Assembly (NCBI GenBank): GCA_009772895.1
Contig: WOUP01000004.1
Location: 62,001-126,000, forward strand
Length of the DNA: 64,000 nucleotides
Direction: 5' to 3'
Source: Puniceicoccaceae bacterium 5H
GTDB lineage: Bacteria > Verrucomicrobiota > Verrucomicrobiia > Opitutales > Oceanipulchritudinaceae
A program made the translations under genes and the position numbers. The notes under the pieces were generated by a model that was not told where the DNA came from, searched no databases, and saw nothing but the letters and a program-made list of their open reading frames with translations. How positions within the stretch are numbered: the stretch's first letter is position 1; each line of letters starts with the position of its first letter. Positions 27,070-34,690 of this stretch are shown here, piece by piece.

Positions 27070-28269
27070 ATGCGACGCCCCGGGCGCCGCTCCCGAGCGA
27101 ACAGCATTGCCTCCCGCTGCCAGCAGGATGCTGCTACCCAGGCCCGTCTGCGTTTCGAGCCCTGGTATCACCACATGGAGCGGCAGAAGGGGGCCAAAGT
27201 CTGGCGTGATGGGCATGAGATGATCATGCTCAGCAGCAACGACTATCTGGGCCTGACGGACCACCCCAAGGTGGTGACCGCCGCGCAGGAGGCGATTCGT
27301 GAATGGGGCACCAGTACCACGGGCGCCCGCATGGCCAACGGCTCCCGCTCTTTTCATCGCGACCTGGAGGCCAAGCTGGCGACGTTTCTGGGCACGGAGG
27401 CGTGCCAGATCCTCAGTGCGGGCTACCTGGCGTGCCAGACGGCCATCGCGACCTTTGCGCAAAAGGGCGACCTGATCCTGGTCGACCGCAATGTGCACTC
27501 CTCTCTCTGGGCGGGCATCAATCAGACCCAGGCCCGGGTGGAGCGTTTTGCGCACAACAACCCGCGCGACCTCGAAGAAGCCCTGCGGGTCGAGGAGGCC
27601 AAGACGCCCAAGCTGCTCGTGATCGAGGGGGTCTACTCGATGGAGGGCCACGTTTCGCCCTTGCGCGAGCTGCTCGATACCTGTGCGGAACACAACTGCT
27701 TTGTCGTGCTCGACGACGCCCACGGCTTCGGGGTGTTGGGCGAACGCGGGCAGGGGACCGTCAGCCATTGCGGTTGTGAAGGGGAGGTCGACCTGATTGT
27801 CGGCAGCCTCTCCAAGTCCCTGGCGAGCACCGGCGGCTACGTCGCGGGCGACCGGGCGTTGATCGAATACCTGCGCACGCACTCCAAGCAGACGATTTTC
27901 AGCGCGGCGCTGAGCCCCAGCCAGACGGCGGCGGCGAGTGCGGCGCTCGACGTGTTGATCGACGAGCCGGAGCATCGGGCGCGTCTCTGGGAAAACACGC
28001 GCTACTACCTCGACGGGCTCAAGCAGCTGGGCATCGACACCTGGGGCAGTGAGACCCCGGCGGTGCCGCTGGTGGTGGGCGATCGCGAGCGCACCTATCG
28101 CATCTGGAAGCAGCTGCTGAAGGAGGGCGTCTTTACCGTCATGGCGATTGCGCCCGCCGTGCCTCCGGGCAAGGACTTGCTGCGCACGGCGATTTCGGCG
28201 CGCCTGACGCGTCAGGAGCTCGACCGCGTGCTGGAGGCGATCGGCAAGGCGTTCAAGAAGTCCCGCTGA
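27070..28269 (+). CDS. Alpha-oxoamine synthase (BioF/serine palmitoyltransferase-like), PLP-dependent
   Basis: A 399-residue fold-type I PLP enzyme. It has MLSSNDYLGLTDHPKV, WGTSTTGARMANGSRSFHRDLEAKLATFLGTE, VLDDAHGFGVLGERGQGT (the Asp binding the PLP ring nitrogen) and VGSLSKSLASTGGYVAGD with the Schiff-base Lys. These identify 8-amino-7-oxononanoate synthase, KBL or serine palmitoyltransferase relatives, which condense an amino acid with an acyl-CoA. No biotin genes are nearby. It overlaps a glycosyltransferase gene by 1 bp in a glycan locus, so lipid-anchor (sphinganine-like) or acyl-sugar chemistry is as likely as biotin. A TTG at 27046 is an alternative start. Confidence 0.85.
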   Translation: MRRPGRRSRANSIASRCQQDAATQARLRFEPWYHHMERQKGAKVWRDGHEMIMLSSNDYLGLTDHPKVVTAAQEAIREWGTSTTGARMANGSRSFHRDLEAKLATFLGTEACQILSAGYLACQTAIATFAQKGDLILVDRNVHSSLWAGINQTQARVERFAHNNPRDLEEALRVEEAKTPKLLVIEGVYSMEGHVSPLRELLDTCAEHNCFVVLDDAHGFGVLGERGQGTVSHCGCEGEVDLIVGSLSKSLASTGGYVAGDRALIEYLRTHSKQTIFSAALSPSQTAAASAALDVLIDEPEHRARLWENTRYYLDGLKQLGIDTWGSETPAVPLVVGDRERTYRIWKQLLKEGVFTVMAIAPAVPPGKDLLRTAISARLTRQELDRVLEAIGKAFKKSR

Positions 28270-29003
28270 TGAGCACCTCGCCGGCACGTGCGGCTCTGGT
28301 CACGCTCGCCATCGGGGACGACATGCCCTGGCTGGCGCACACCGAGCCCTGGCGCGAAGCCTATGCGGCGCGTCATGGGCTGGCCTATGTGCGGTTGACG
28401 CAGGCGCGGGTGCGCAAATGTGTGCGCTGGTTCAAGCCGCGCGTGAACCTGTATCTGGAGAAGTTTCAGCTCTTCGACTTGTTCCCGCAGTTCGACCGCA
28501 TCTTCTACGCCGACGCGGATGTGCTGCTGCACCCGCAGGCACCCAATTTTCTCGAGCTGGTGCCGGAGCGTGAGCTGGGGGTTGTCTACGAAGACATTGC
28601 GCACGAGGAGCCGAAGCGGATCGAGGAGTGGCAGCGCGCCCAAAAGCGTCTCGGGCCGCTGCCGCAGCCGCCGGCGGGCTACTTCAATGCCGGCGTGATG
28701 GTGATGGGCGGCGTGCACCGCGAACTGTTTGCCATCCGGGGCCGCAAATTCGCCTCCGGGCGCTGGCCCGACCAGAACACGCTCAACTATTACGCCGCGA
28801 AAGGGCGCTACCCGATCCGGGTGTTGCCGGCGCACTGCAACCTGATGCCGGTGGCGGGCGAAGCGTTTGCGGATGCGGCGCTGCGACGCCGCGCCTGGGC
28901 GATCCACTACGCCGGGCGCGGCACCAAGGAGCTGATGGCCGGGGACGATGCCTACTTTCGCGCCACCTACGGGCGCCCCGCGGATTTCGCGGTCGCCAGC
29001 TGA
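28269..29003 (+). CDS. GT8-like glycosyltransferase (GT-A fold)
   Basis: A 244-residue cytoplasmic protein. It opens with a Rossmann-like strand (AALVTLAIGDD) and carries FDRIFYADADVLLHP, a DxD metal/nucleotide-sugar site at about residue 80. GYFNAGVMVM and RWPDQNTLNYY follow, and a histidine near the end is in WAIHYAGRGTKEL. The order DxD, FNAG, D(Q)xxLN, H..G..K/W is that of GT8 (glycogenin/LgtC-like) retaining transferases. It starts on the last base of the oxoamine synthase stop (TGATG coupling), so the two are co-translated. Its final 37 bp overlap the end of the convergent GT4 gene. Donor and acceptor are unknown. Confidence 0.8.
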   Translation: MSTSPARAALVTLAIGDDMPWLAHTEPWREAYAARHGLAYVRLTQARVRKCVRWFKPRVNLYLEKFQLFDLFPQFDRIFYADADVLLHPQAPNFLELVPERELGVVYEDIAHEEPKRIEEWQRAQKRLGPLPQPPAGYFNAGVMVMGGVHRELFAIRGRKFASGRWPDQNTLNYYAAKGRYPIRVLPAHCNLMPVAGEAFADAALRRRAWAIHYAGRGTKELMAGDDAYFRATYGRPADFAVAS

Positions 29004-30175
29004 TCGAGCAGGTCGCGCAGGTCGGCTGCGAAGTCGTGCATGGTGCGGATGGGGCGGTTGGCCGCTTCGTCGCACAAGCATGGGTGCAGCTCGGGCTCCG
29101 TTAACAGGCGGCGCAGGGCGGTCTCGACGCTGTGGGCGTTGGGCTCCACCACGAGGCAGCCGCCGTGGTGCACGAAGTCATTCAAGCCGCCCCGGTCGGT
29201 CGTAATGGCGGGCTTGCCGTAGTCCAGGCTCTCCAATACCGGCAAGCCGAAGCCCTCGAGGTGAGAGGGGAAGACGGTGGCCCAGCACTGGCGATAGCGT
29301 TCCTCGAGCGCCGCCGCGTTGAGCCCGCCTTCCCAGATCAGCGGGTAACCGGCCTCTTGCAGCGCCTTGACCTGGGCGACCACGGGCTTGCCGGTCACCG
29401 CGTGCGGCATCCCGACCAGGTGGACGGCAAAGGAGAGGCCCTCTTGCCAGAGTGTTTCGGCTGCCTTGAGCAGTGCTTCGTGGTTCTTGCGCGTCTCGAG
29501 GGTGGCGACCATCAGCAGCTCCGGGCAGTCCGGGCGTGGCCCTGCGGGCATGAGCGGGCGCTGCTGGGGTGGGCGGCGCAGGCCCAGTTGCACGGCATGC
29601 ACCGGGGGGGGGTCGTGGAGGTCGAGGCGCGCCCAACATTCGCGCAGTTCGTCGGCGGAGGCTTCGGAGACGGCGGCCACGGCGTCGAACTGGGCCAGCT
29701 CGCGCAGGTATTGGGGAAAGCGCTTCGTCGTCTCCGGCATGCCCAGCTCCGGGTGGCGAAAGGCAATGGCATCGTGAAAGATGGCGACTGCGGGGCCGCC
29801 GATGCGCTCCCGCAGGGCCGGCAGCCACGGGCCGACATCGCTGCCGAAGAACTCCGGCACGAGCAACCCCCGGTAGCGGCCCTCGGGCGGCAGGACGAGG
29901 CGCTTGCCACGTAGATTGGCCAACCAGCGACCGCGCAGGCGTTGCCAGGTGCTCCAGTGGGCGCGCTTGCGGCGCACGCCCTTGCGGCTGTCGACGTGCT
30001 TTAGGTGGCGGCGCTCCCGACCGTCGAGGCGTCGCCAGGCGCGGGCAAAGCGGTCGTAGACGATCGCCTCGGCGTCGGTCAGGTCCGTCATGGCGTCGAG
30101 TAACCCGCGCGAGACCTGTTGGATGCCGGTTTGGGCGCGCGAGTGGGCAGAGTGGGTCAGATCGATCGCCAGCAT
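28967..30175 (-). CDS. GT4 family glycosyltransferase
   Basis: A 402-residue GT-B enzyme. The N-terminal half holds TGIQQVSRGLLDAM (glycine-rich start) and VAIFHDAIAFRHPELG. The C-terminal half starts LLMVATLETRKNHEALLKAAETL and has the nucleotide-sugar EX7E block EGFGLPVLESLDYGKPAI. It transfers a sugar from a nucleotide donor onto a lipid-linked glycan on the cytoplasmic face. The start is the ATG at 30175, which shares its A with the TGA of the upstream transferase, so the two are translationally coupled. It is last of a five-gene reverse-strand operon that begins at 34577. Confidence 0.87.
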   Translation of the reverse strand: MLAIDLTHSAHSRAQTGIQQVSRGLLDAMTDLTDAEAIVYDRFARAWRRLDGRERRHLKHVDSRKGVRRKRAHWSTWQRLRGRWLANLRGKRLVLPPEGRYRGLLVPEFFGSDVGPWLPALRERIGGPAVAIFHDAIAFRHPELGMPETTKRFPQYLRELAQFDAVAAVSEASADELRECWARLDLHDPPPVHAVQLGLRRPPQQRPLMPAGPRPDCPELLMVATLETRKNHEALLKAAETLWQEGLSFAVHLVGMPHAVTGKPVVAQVKALQEAGYPLIWEGGLNAAALEERYRQCWATVFPSHLEGFGLPVLESLDYGKPAITTDRGGLNDFVHHGGCLVVEPNAHSVETALRRLLTEPELHPCLCDEAANRPIRTMHDFAADLRDLLDQLATAKSAGRP

Positions 30176-31494
30176 CACTGCAAGGGGTAACAGCCTTCGA
30201 TCACTTCGCTCAAGCGCCGGATCATGGCCGGATGGGTGGTGGCCGGCAGCCGGGCGAGGTGGCGGCGGGCTATACTCTCGCCCCACTTCTCCGGGTAGGC
30301 GATGCGGCCAAACGCGGCCGCCTCTTCCCGGAAGGCACGCAGGCCGCGCGCGAAGGCTTCGGCCGTATGGTGTCGCTCGAGGTAGGCGCGCCCGGCTTCG
30401 CCCATGCGGGCGTAGTACGCGGGCTCGTCGAGCAGGCGGGAAAAGTGGCGGTGCAGCTCGGCCTGTTCGTCCTTGGGGTCGACAAAGGCTACGACCTCTT
30501 CCGGCAAGGTGGCGTAAAAGGCGGTGCGGGTGACGAGCGCCGGGCGGGCGTGGTCCCACACGCGTAACAGCGTGCCGGATGCCTCGCCCAGAGAGGGCCA
30601 GCGCAGGTTGAGCACGAGGTCGGCTGCATCCAGTTCGGCGCGCAGGTCGCCTTCGCTGAGGAAGCCGCGCACATGCACGATTTCGCTGAGCCCCATTTCC
30701 TGCAGGTGCCGCGGCATGGCCTCCGCATCGGGGTATTCGCCCGCGAGGGTCAGCTCCAGCTCGTCCCGGCGAGGGAAGGTGGCGAGGGCTTCGAGTATGG
30801 GCTGCAGGCGGCGGTTGGCCGAGTGCAGGAAGCCGAAGAGCAGCAGTCGCCGGCGGCCCTGCGGAGCGGCGCGCGGTGGCTGGACCGGGTGCAGGCGATC
30901 TTGCGGCCAATAAGGCAGCGGGGCGGCCCAGACGGGGGCGCGGGTGGAGGCTGCGACGCGGTCGAGGTTCTCCGGGTTGTGCACGATCACGCCCCAGGCG
31001 CCGGTGGTCAGCCATTCGAACATCGGGTAACGCGGCACCACGTCTTCAACCGGGCGCTCACCCTTCAGCGTTTCGCGCGCCTCCTGGGCGGCCAGATTCC
31101 CGGCATAGCGCCGAACGAGCTGGATGTAGGCTTCCTTGCCGGGGCCGTCTCCTTCCAGGCAATAGAAGCGTAGCAGGTCGTGCACCCCCAGGTCGTGCAA
31201 TACCAGCACGCCGGGTTGGCGCAGCGCCACTTCCACGATCTGGCGGTGGAAGCGCCCGTCGTTGCCCACCTGGTAAATGGAGGGGCTCTGGTAGTTGAGC
31301 GGAGGCCAAGGCAGATCCAACCCATGAAATTGCCGCACCTCGGCGCCGCGCAGCGCGGTGTGATCGGCGTTGAGGTCCGACCACAGGGTCACGGGGCCTT
31401 CTTCGATCAAGGCCGGCAGCACGCGCGCGGTGTAGTTGGCGATGTCCGTGCGGTGGGCGGGCAGCGGCGAAAACCAGTTGAGCGGAGTCCTCAT
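30175..31494 (-). CDS. GT4-like glycosyltransferase
   Basis: A 439-residue GT-B protein. It starts LNWFSPLPAHRTDIANYTARVLPAL, a form common in glycosyltransferases of large surface-glycan loci. The middle has VIVHNPENLDRVAAS and LLLFGFLHSANRRLQPILEAL. The EX7E region is degenerate: GEASGTLLRVWDHARPALVT keeps the first Glu, with Asp in place of the second. That change is seen in part of GT4. It overlaps the next gene upstream by 4 bp (ATGA) and the next downstream by 1 bp. The predicted role is adding one residue of the exported polysaccharide; specificity is unknown. Confidence 0.82.
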   Translation of the reverse strand: MRTPLNWFSPLPAHRTDIANYTARVLPALIEEGPVTLWSDLNADHTALRGAEVRQFHGLDLPWPPLNYQSPSIYQVGNDGRFHRQIVEVALRQPGVLVLHDLGVHDLLRFYCLEGDGPGKEAYIQLVRRYAGNLAAQEARETLKGERPVEDVVPRYPMFEWLTTGAWGVIVHNPENLDRVAASTRAPVWAAPLPYWPQDRLHPVQPPRAAPQGRRRLLLFGFLHSANRRLQPILEALATFPRRDELELTLAGEYPDAEAMPRHLQEMGLSEIVHVRGFLSEGDLRAELDAADLVLNLRWPSLGEASGTLLRVWDHARPALVTRTAFYATLPEEVVAFVDPKDEQAELHRHFSRLLDEPAYYARMGEAGRAYLERHHTAEAFARGLRAFREEAAAFGRIAYPEKWGESIARRHLARLPATTHPAMIRRLSEVIEGCYPLQ

Positions 31495-32537
31495 GCCAGC
31501 AGCTTCGAGATGACGTGGGGCCAGTTGATGTTCAGCTCGTGGTAGGTCTGGTGGGCGCGTTCGCCCGCTTCGCGTGTCCAGGCCTTTTCGCGCCAGAGCT
31601 CATCCAGACCCAGCGCGAGGCTCTCTGCGGTGGGGTCGGCCACCCAGCCGTTTTCGCGGTGGCGGACGAATTCCAGCGGGCCGCCGCTGTCCGTGCACGT
31701 GATGACTGGCTTGTGGGCGAGAAAGGCCTCGAGCGTGATGTAGCCGTAATCCTCGTCGACGGGGGTAAAGATCACCCCCCGACTGCGCGCGTAGCCTTCC
31801 AGCATTTCCGCGTCGCTCACGCGGCCCATCCAGGTAATGCGGTCACTTACGCGGTAGCGTTCGGCCAGATCGAGCAGTTGCTGCATGATCTCCGGGCCTT
31901 CCGGCGCGCCGGCGAAGCGCACCTGCACGGGCTCTTTGGTATGAGCGAGCGCCTTCACCACCAGGCTTTGCCGCTTGAGTGCGTTCAGGCGGCTGGGAAA
32001 AAAGAGGTAGTCCTCCGCCTCCCGGGTGTAGATGCGGTCGGCGTGACGCGGTGGGTGGTAGAGCGGCTCGGCGTGGCGGTGGCAGAAGCGCTCCAGGCGG
32101 TGGGCGACATTCTGGCTGTTGGCGTAGAGGCCTTGGGCCTCCTGCAGCAGGTGGTCTTCCGTCGTGCGGATGGCTTCGGCGATTTCGCGGCCCTGGGGAA
32201 AGTGGGCGAGGTCGCAGTCGTCGAGGCCCCAGAGGTCGAAGGCGCTCCGGTACTGATGCAAGACCCACAGCGTCTTGTGCGGGTGTTGCACATGGTAAGC
32301 GGGGAATTTGAGCCCGATCACCCGGTCGATGCGGTCACCGCAGCTTTCGCTGAGGTCGAGCAGGCGGCAGGCGAGCAGGTGATCCATGATCTGCTCCGGC
32401 GGATACCACTTGAAGGGGATGGCGACGATCTCCGCTTCGTGACCGGCCTGCTCCAGCGCATGCTGTAACGATTGGGCGTGGATTTCGGCTCCGCCCTGAA
32501 CGAAGGGCACTTGAGTCGTGGCAATGGCGATACGCAT
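31491..32537 (-). CDS. GT4 family glycosyltransferase
   Basis: A 348-residue GT-B protein. The N-terminus is MRIAIATTQVPFVQGGAEIHAQSLQHALEQAGHEAEIV, with the donor/acceptor glycine loop VQGGAE. LFFPSRLNALKRQSLVVKAL begins the second Rossmann domain, and DEDYGYITLEAFLAHKPVITCTDSGGPLEFV is the EX7E-equivalent segment with Asp first. It overlaps the downstream transferase by 4 bp and is 7 bp after the unknown 240-residue gene. Cytoplasmic, acting on lipid-linked intermediates by inference. Confidence 0.87.
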   Translation of the reverse strand: MRIAIATTQVPFVQGGAEIHAQSLQHALEQAGHEAEIVAIPFKWYPPEQIMDHLLACRLLDLSESCGDRIDRVIGLKFPAYHVQHPHKTLWVLHQYRSAFDLWGLDDCDLAHFPQGREIAEAIRTTEDHLLQEAQGLYANSQNVAHRLERFCHRHAEPLYHPPRHADRIYTREAEDYLFFPSRLNALKRQSLVVKALAHTKEPVQVRFAGAPEGPEIMQQLLDLAERYRVSDRITWMGRVSDAEMLEGYARSRGVIFTPVDEDYGYITLEAFLAHKPVITCTDSGGPLEFVRHRENGWVADPTAESLALGLDELWREKAWTREAGERAHQTYHELNINWPHVISKLLA

Positions 32538-32544
32538 GGAAAAG

Positions 32545-33267
32545 TCAGTTCAGTTCGTCGATCCAACGCAGAAAGTCGTGCCCTTCGGTGATCGCGGCCC
32601 GCAGCGCACGGTTGATCTGTTTCTGGGGGCGGAACCAGCGTACAGTCGGGGTGGGGGCGGCTGCCTGCTGGCGCACGATTTCGGGCAGATCCCGCGGGGT
32701 AAAGCCCTGGAAGGACTCGGTGCCGGTCCGGTCTACACGGAGCTCGGCCACGCGTAGCGCGCGCTCGCGGATGCACTTTACGAGGCGCGCCAGGTGGTGG
32801 TTGATGGTTTGCTGATCGCGCTGCAGTCGGCGCCGCATCCAGTGCTGGCCTGCACCCACCGCGTTGATTTCGAGCACTTTGCGTGTTTGCTCCTCCCAGG
32901 CATCGAGGTCGTGCGTCCAGCCGAGCCGCCGGCGTGCGAAGGGGGGCAGGGAGGCTTCCATCTGCCGCAGGGCATGGATCTGCATCAGCAGCGCAGTGGC
33001 GAGGTGGCGGTTGATCCGGCCCTGCGGACGGGCGAGTCGGGCGAAGGGGCCCAAGGCTTCGCCCTCCTTTAGTGCGCGATGGAGGCCCTGCAGGGCGGCG
33101 CTCATCTCGTGCCAGACCTTGGCGTCCACCGGGGCGACCGTATGCTCGAGGTGGGTCCAGCCGTCTTCCTGGCGTTCCCAGCCGAGGCTGCGAAACATGC
33201 GTTCTTCGATCGCGGCGCTTCGAGGCAGGGGGCGGGCGGCTCGTTGTGTCGGTTGGGCAGCGTTCAC
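32545..33267 (-). CDS. Unknown helical protein inside the glycosyltransferase operon
   Basis: A 240-residue basic protein, largely alpha-helical by composition and without membrane segments or signal peptide. It contains no Rossmann glycine loop, DxD or EX7E motif, so it is not an obvious glycosyltransferase. It overlaps the upstream GT2 gene by 4 bp (ATGA) and is 7 bp from the GT4 gene downstream, so it belongs to the operon. The patches LHRALKEGEALGPFARLARPQGRIN and NRHLATALLMQIHALRQMEASL may be part of a helical bundle. No family recognised; a scaffold, chain-length or regulatory function is possible but unsupported. Confidence 0.75.
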   Translation of the reverse strand: MNAAQPTQRAARPLPRSAAIEERMFRSLGWERQEDGWTHLEHTVAPVDAKVWHEMSAALQGLHRALKEGEALGPFARLARPQGRINRHLATALLMQIHALRQMEASLPPFARRRLGWTHDLDAWEEQTRKVLEINAVGAGQHWMRRRLQRDQQTINHHLARLVKCIRERALRVAELRVDRTGTESFQGFTPRDLPEIVRQQAAAPTPTVRWFRPQKQINRALRAAITEGHDFLRWIDELN

Positions 33268-34577
33268 GGGCGCGGTTGCCTCTTTTGCCAGGCGATTTCC
33301 AATGGTCCCAGCTTGAGCAGGACCTTGCGTGCATTCAGTTCTTGGCGCATCTCCTCGACGATGGCACGTTGAGTTGCTTCGAGCTTTTCTATTTCGACCC
33401 GTTGATGGTAGGCGTTGGCCTCGGCCTTGTCGGCAATCTCCTTGGCCAGAAAGTCGCGCATCCGCGATACGGCATCCTGGTCTTCGTGCTGGATGTGGTG
33501 GCGCAGGTCTTCGGCTTTGCGGGAAAATTCAGTCAGGACTTCCTGACGCAGACCTTCGAGCTTTTCGCCCAGCTGCTGGGAGACGGCATAGCCTTGGCTT
33601 TCAGCCTTGTCGGCGATCTCCTTGGCGAGGAAATCGCGGGTGCGGGCGGTGCTCTGGTGGTCTTCCTCCCGGATGGCGTGGCGCAGGTCTTCGATCTTGG
33701 CGTGAAAATCGGCGCGCTCGGGCAGCTGCTCGACCTGCTGAAGGATCTGGCGGGTCTCCCATTGCTGGACCAAGGTGTATTGCGCGATCTCGAGCGCGAG
33801 GCCCAGCGCGGCTTCAGCGGGAGTGCGGCCGGAGCGCAGGTAGTGGTTCTTCAGCTCGTTGAGCTTCTGTGCGTGGTGGGCCTGACCGGCGGTGACGCTG
33901 TTGGAGAGGCCGTCCGGGGCGGTCCGACGCCAGTGGTAATAGGCACGCACATCGGGCAGCACGCCGATCTCGTAGTGCAACAGGAAGCGCAGGTTGAAGT
34001 CGAGGTCGCCTGCCACGTCGAATTCTGGCCGGTAGGGCCCCGTCTCGCTCAGCACCGCCCGGCGATACAGGAAGGCGATAGGAGGGAAGGGGTTCTCGTA
34101 GCCGACGCGGAAGAGGTTAACCTCCTTCAGCGGTTGGTAGGGCTCGCGGCTGATCTCGGTCGCCTGGCCGTCCTCGTCGAGGTCTTCCCAGACGCGCTCG
34201 GTCTGGACGACCACCCCCTGGTAAGGGCTGTCGGCGCCCTTGGCCTCGAGGTAGGCCACCGTGTCGCGCAGGAAATCCGGGTGCCAGGCGTCGTCGTCGT
34301 CGTGGATGGCAACGAATGCGCTTTCGCTCGCCTCGAGGGCGGCATTGGCGGCCTGCTGCATGCCTTGACTGTGCTCGTGGTGGAGCACTTGCAGGCGGTC
34401 GGCGTAGCGTTCGCGCCATGGTTGGAGGAATGCCTCCAGCGCGGCGGGATCTCCTCCGTCGTTGACGATGACGTGTCGCCAGTCCGTAAAGGTCTGGCCT
34501 AGCACGGAGGCGAGGCACCGCCGGAGCAAGGGCAGGCGGTCTCGGGTGCGGGTGACGATGGCGACACGAGCTTTCAT
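33264..34577 (-). CDS. GT2 family glycosyltransferase with duplicated C-terminal coiled coil
   Basis: A 437-residue protein starting at the ATG at 34577; the reading frame upstream of that is not family-like. The GT-A domain (residues 1-250) has VAIVTRTRDRLPLLRRCLASVLGQ, VNDGGDP, AIHDDDDAWHPDFL (DxD region) and DVAGDLDFNLRFLLHYEIG. After it, residues 296-326 and 356-386 repeat nearly the same sequence (EDLRHAIREED / EDLRHHIQHED, then RDFLAKEIADKAE in both) with a 60-residue period. A coiled-coil tail of this type may join enzymes of the locus. First gene of the reverse-strand operon that ends at 28967. Confidence 0.87.
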   Translation of the reverse strand: MKARVAIVTRTRDRLPLLRRCLASVLGQTFTDWRHVIVNDGGDPAALEAFLQPWRERYADRLQVLHHEHSQGMQQAANAALEASESAFVAIHDDDDAWHPDFLRDTVAYLEAKGADSPYQGVVVQTERVWEDLDEDGQATEISREPYQPLKEVNLFRVGYENPFPPIAFLYRRAVLSETGPYRPEFDVAGDLDFNLRFLLHYEIGVLPDVRAYYHWRRTAPDGLSNSVTAGQAHHAQKLNELKNHYLRSGRTPAEAALGLALEIAQYTLVQQWETRQILQQVEQLPERADFHAKIEDLRHAIREEDHQSTARTRDFLAKEIADKAESQGYAVSQQLGEKLEGLRQEVLTEFSRKAEDLRHHIQHEDQDAVSRMRDFLAKEIADKAEANAYHQRVEIEKLEATQRAIVEEMRQELNARKVLLKLGPLEIAWQKRQPRP

Positions 34578-34690
34578 CCAGAGGCACTTAAGACACAGGC
34601 ACCTAGCCAGAGGGGGGCAAAAAAGACAACGCCCTTTTTGCGAAAAGGCCAGACTTGCGCTGCGTGGCGGTGAGGCCACAAGATCGCGCC

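Noticed and set aside
28269-28271. Frameshift between the oxoamine synthase and the GT8-like gene
   Set aside because: TGATG overlap with intact families on both sides is ordinary translational coupling.
34578-34690. Upstream N-terminal extension of the GT2 gene (to 34679)
   Set aside because: The extension is Cys/Pro-rich without family similarity; GT2 starts at KARVAIVTRTRD, so the ATG at 34577 is used.
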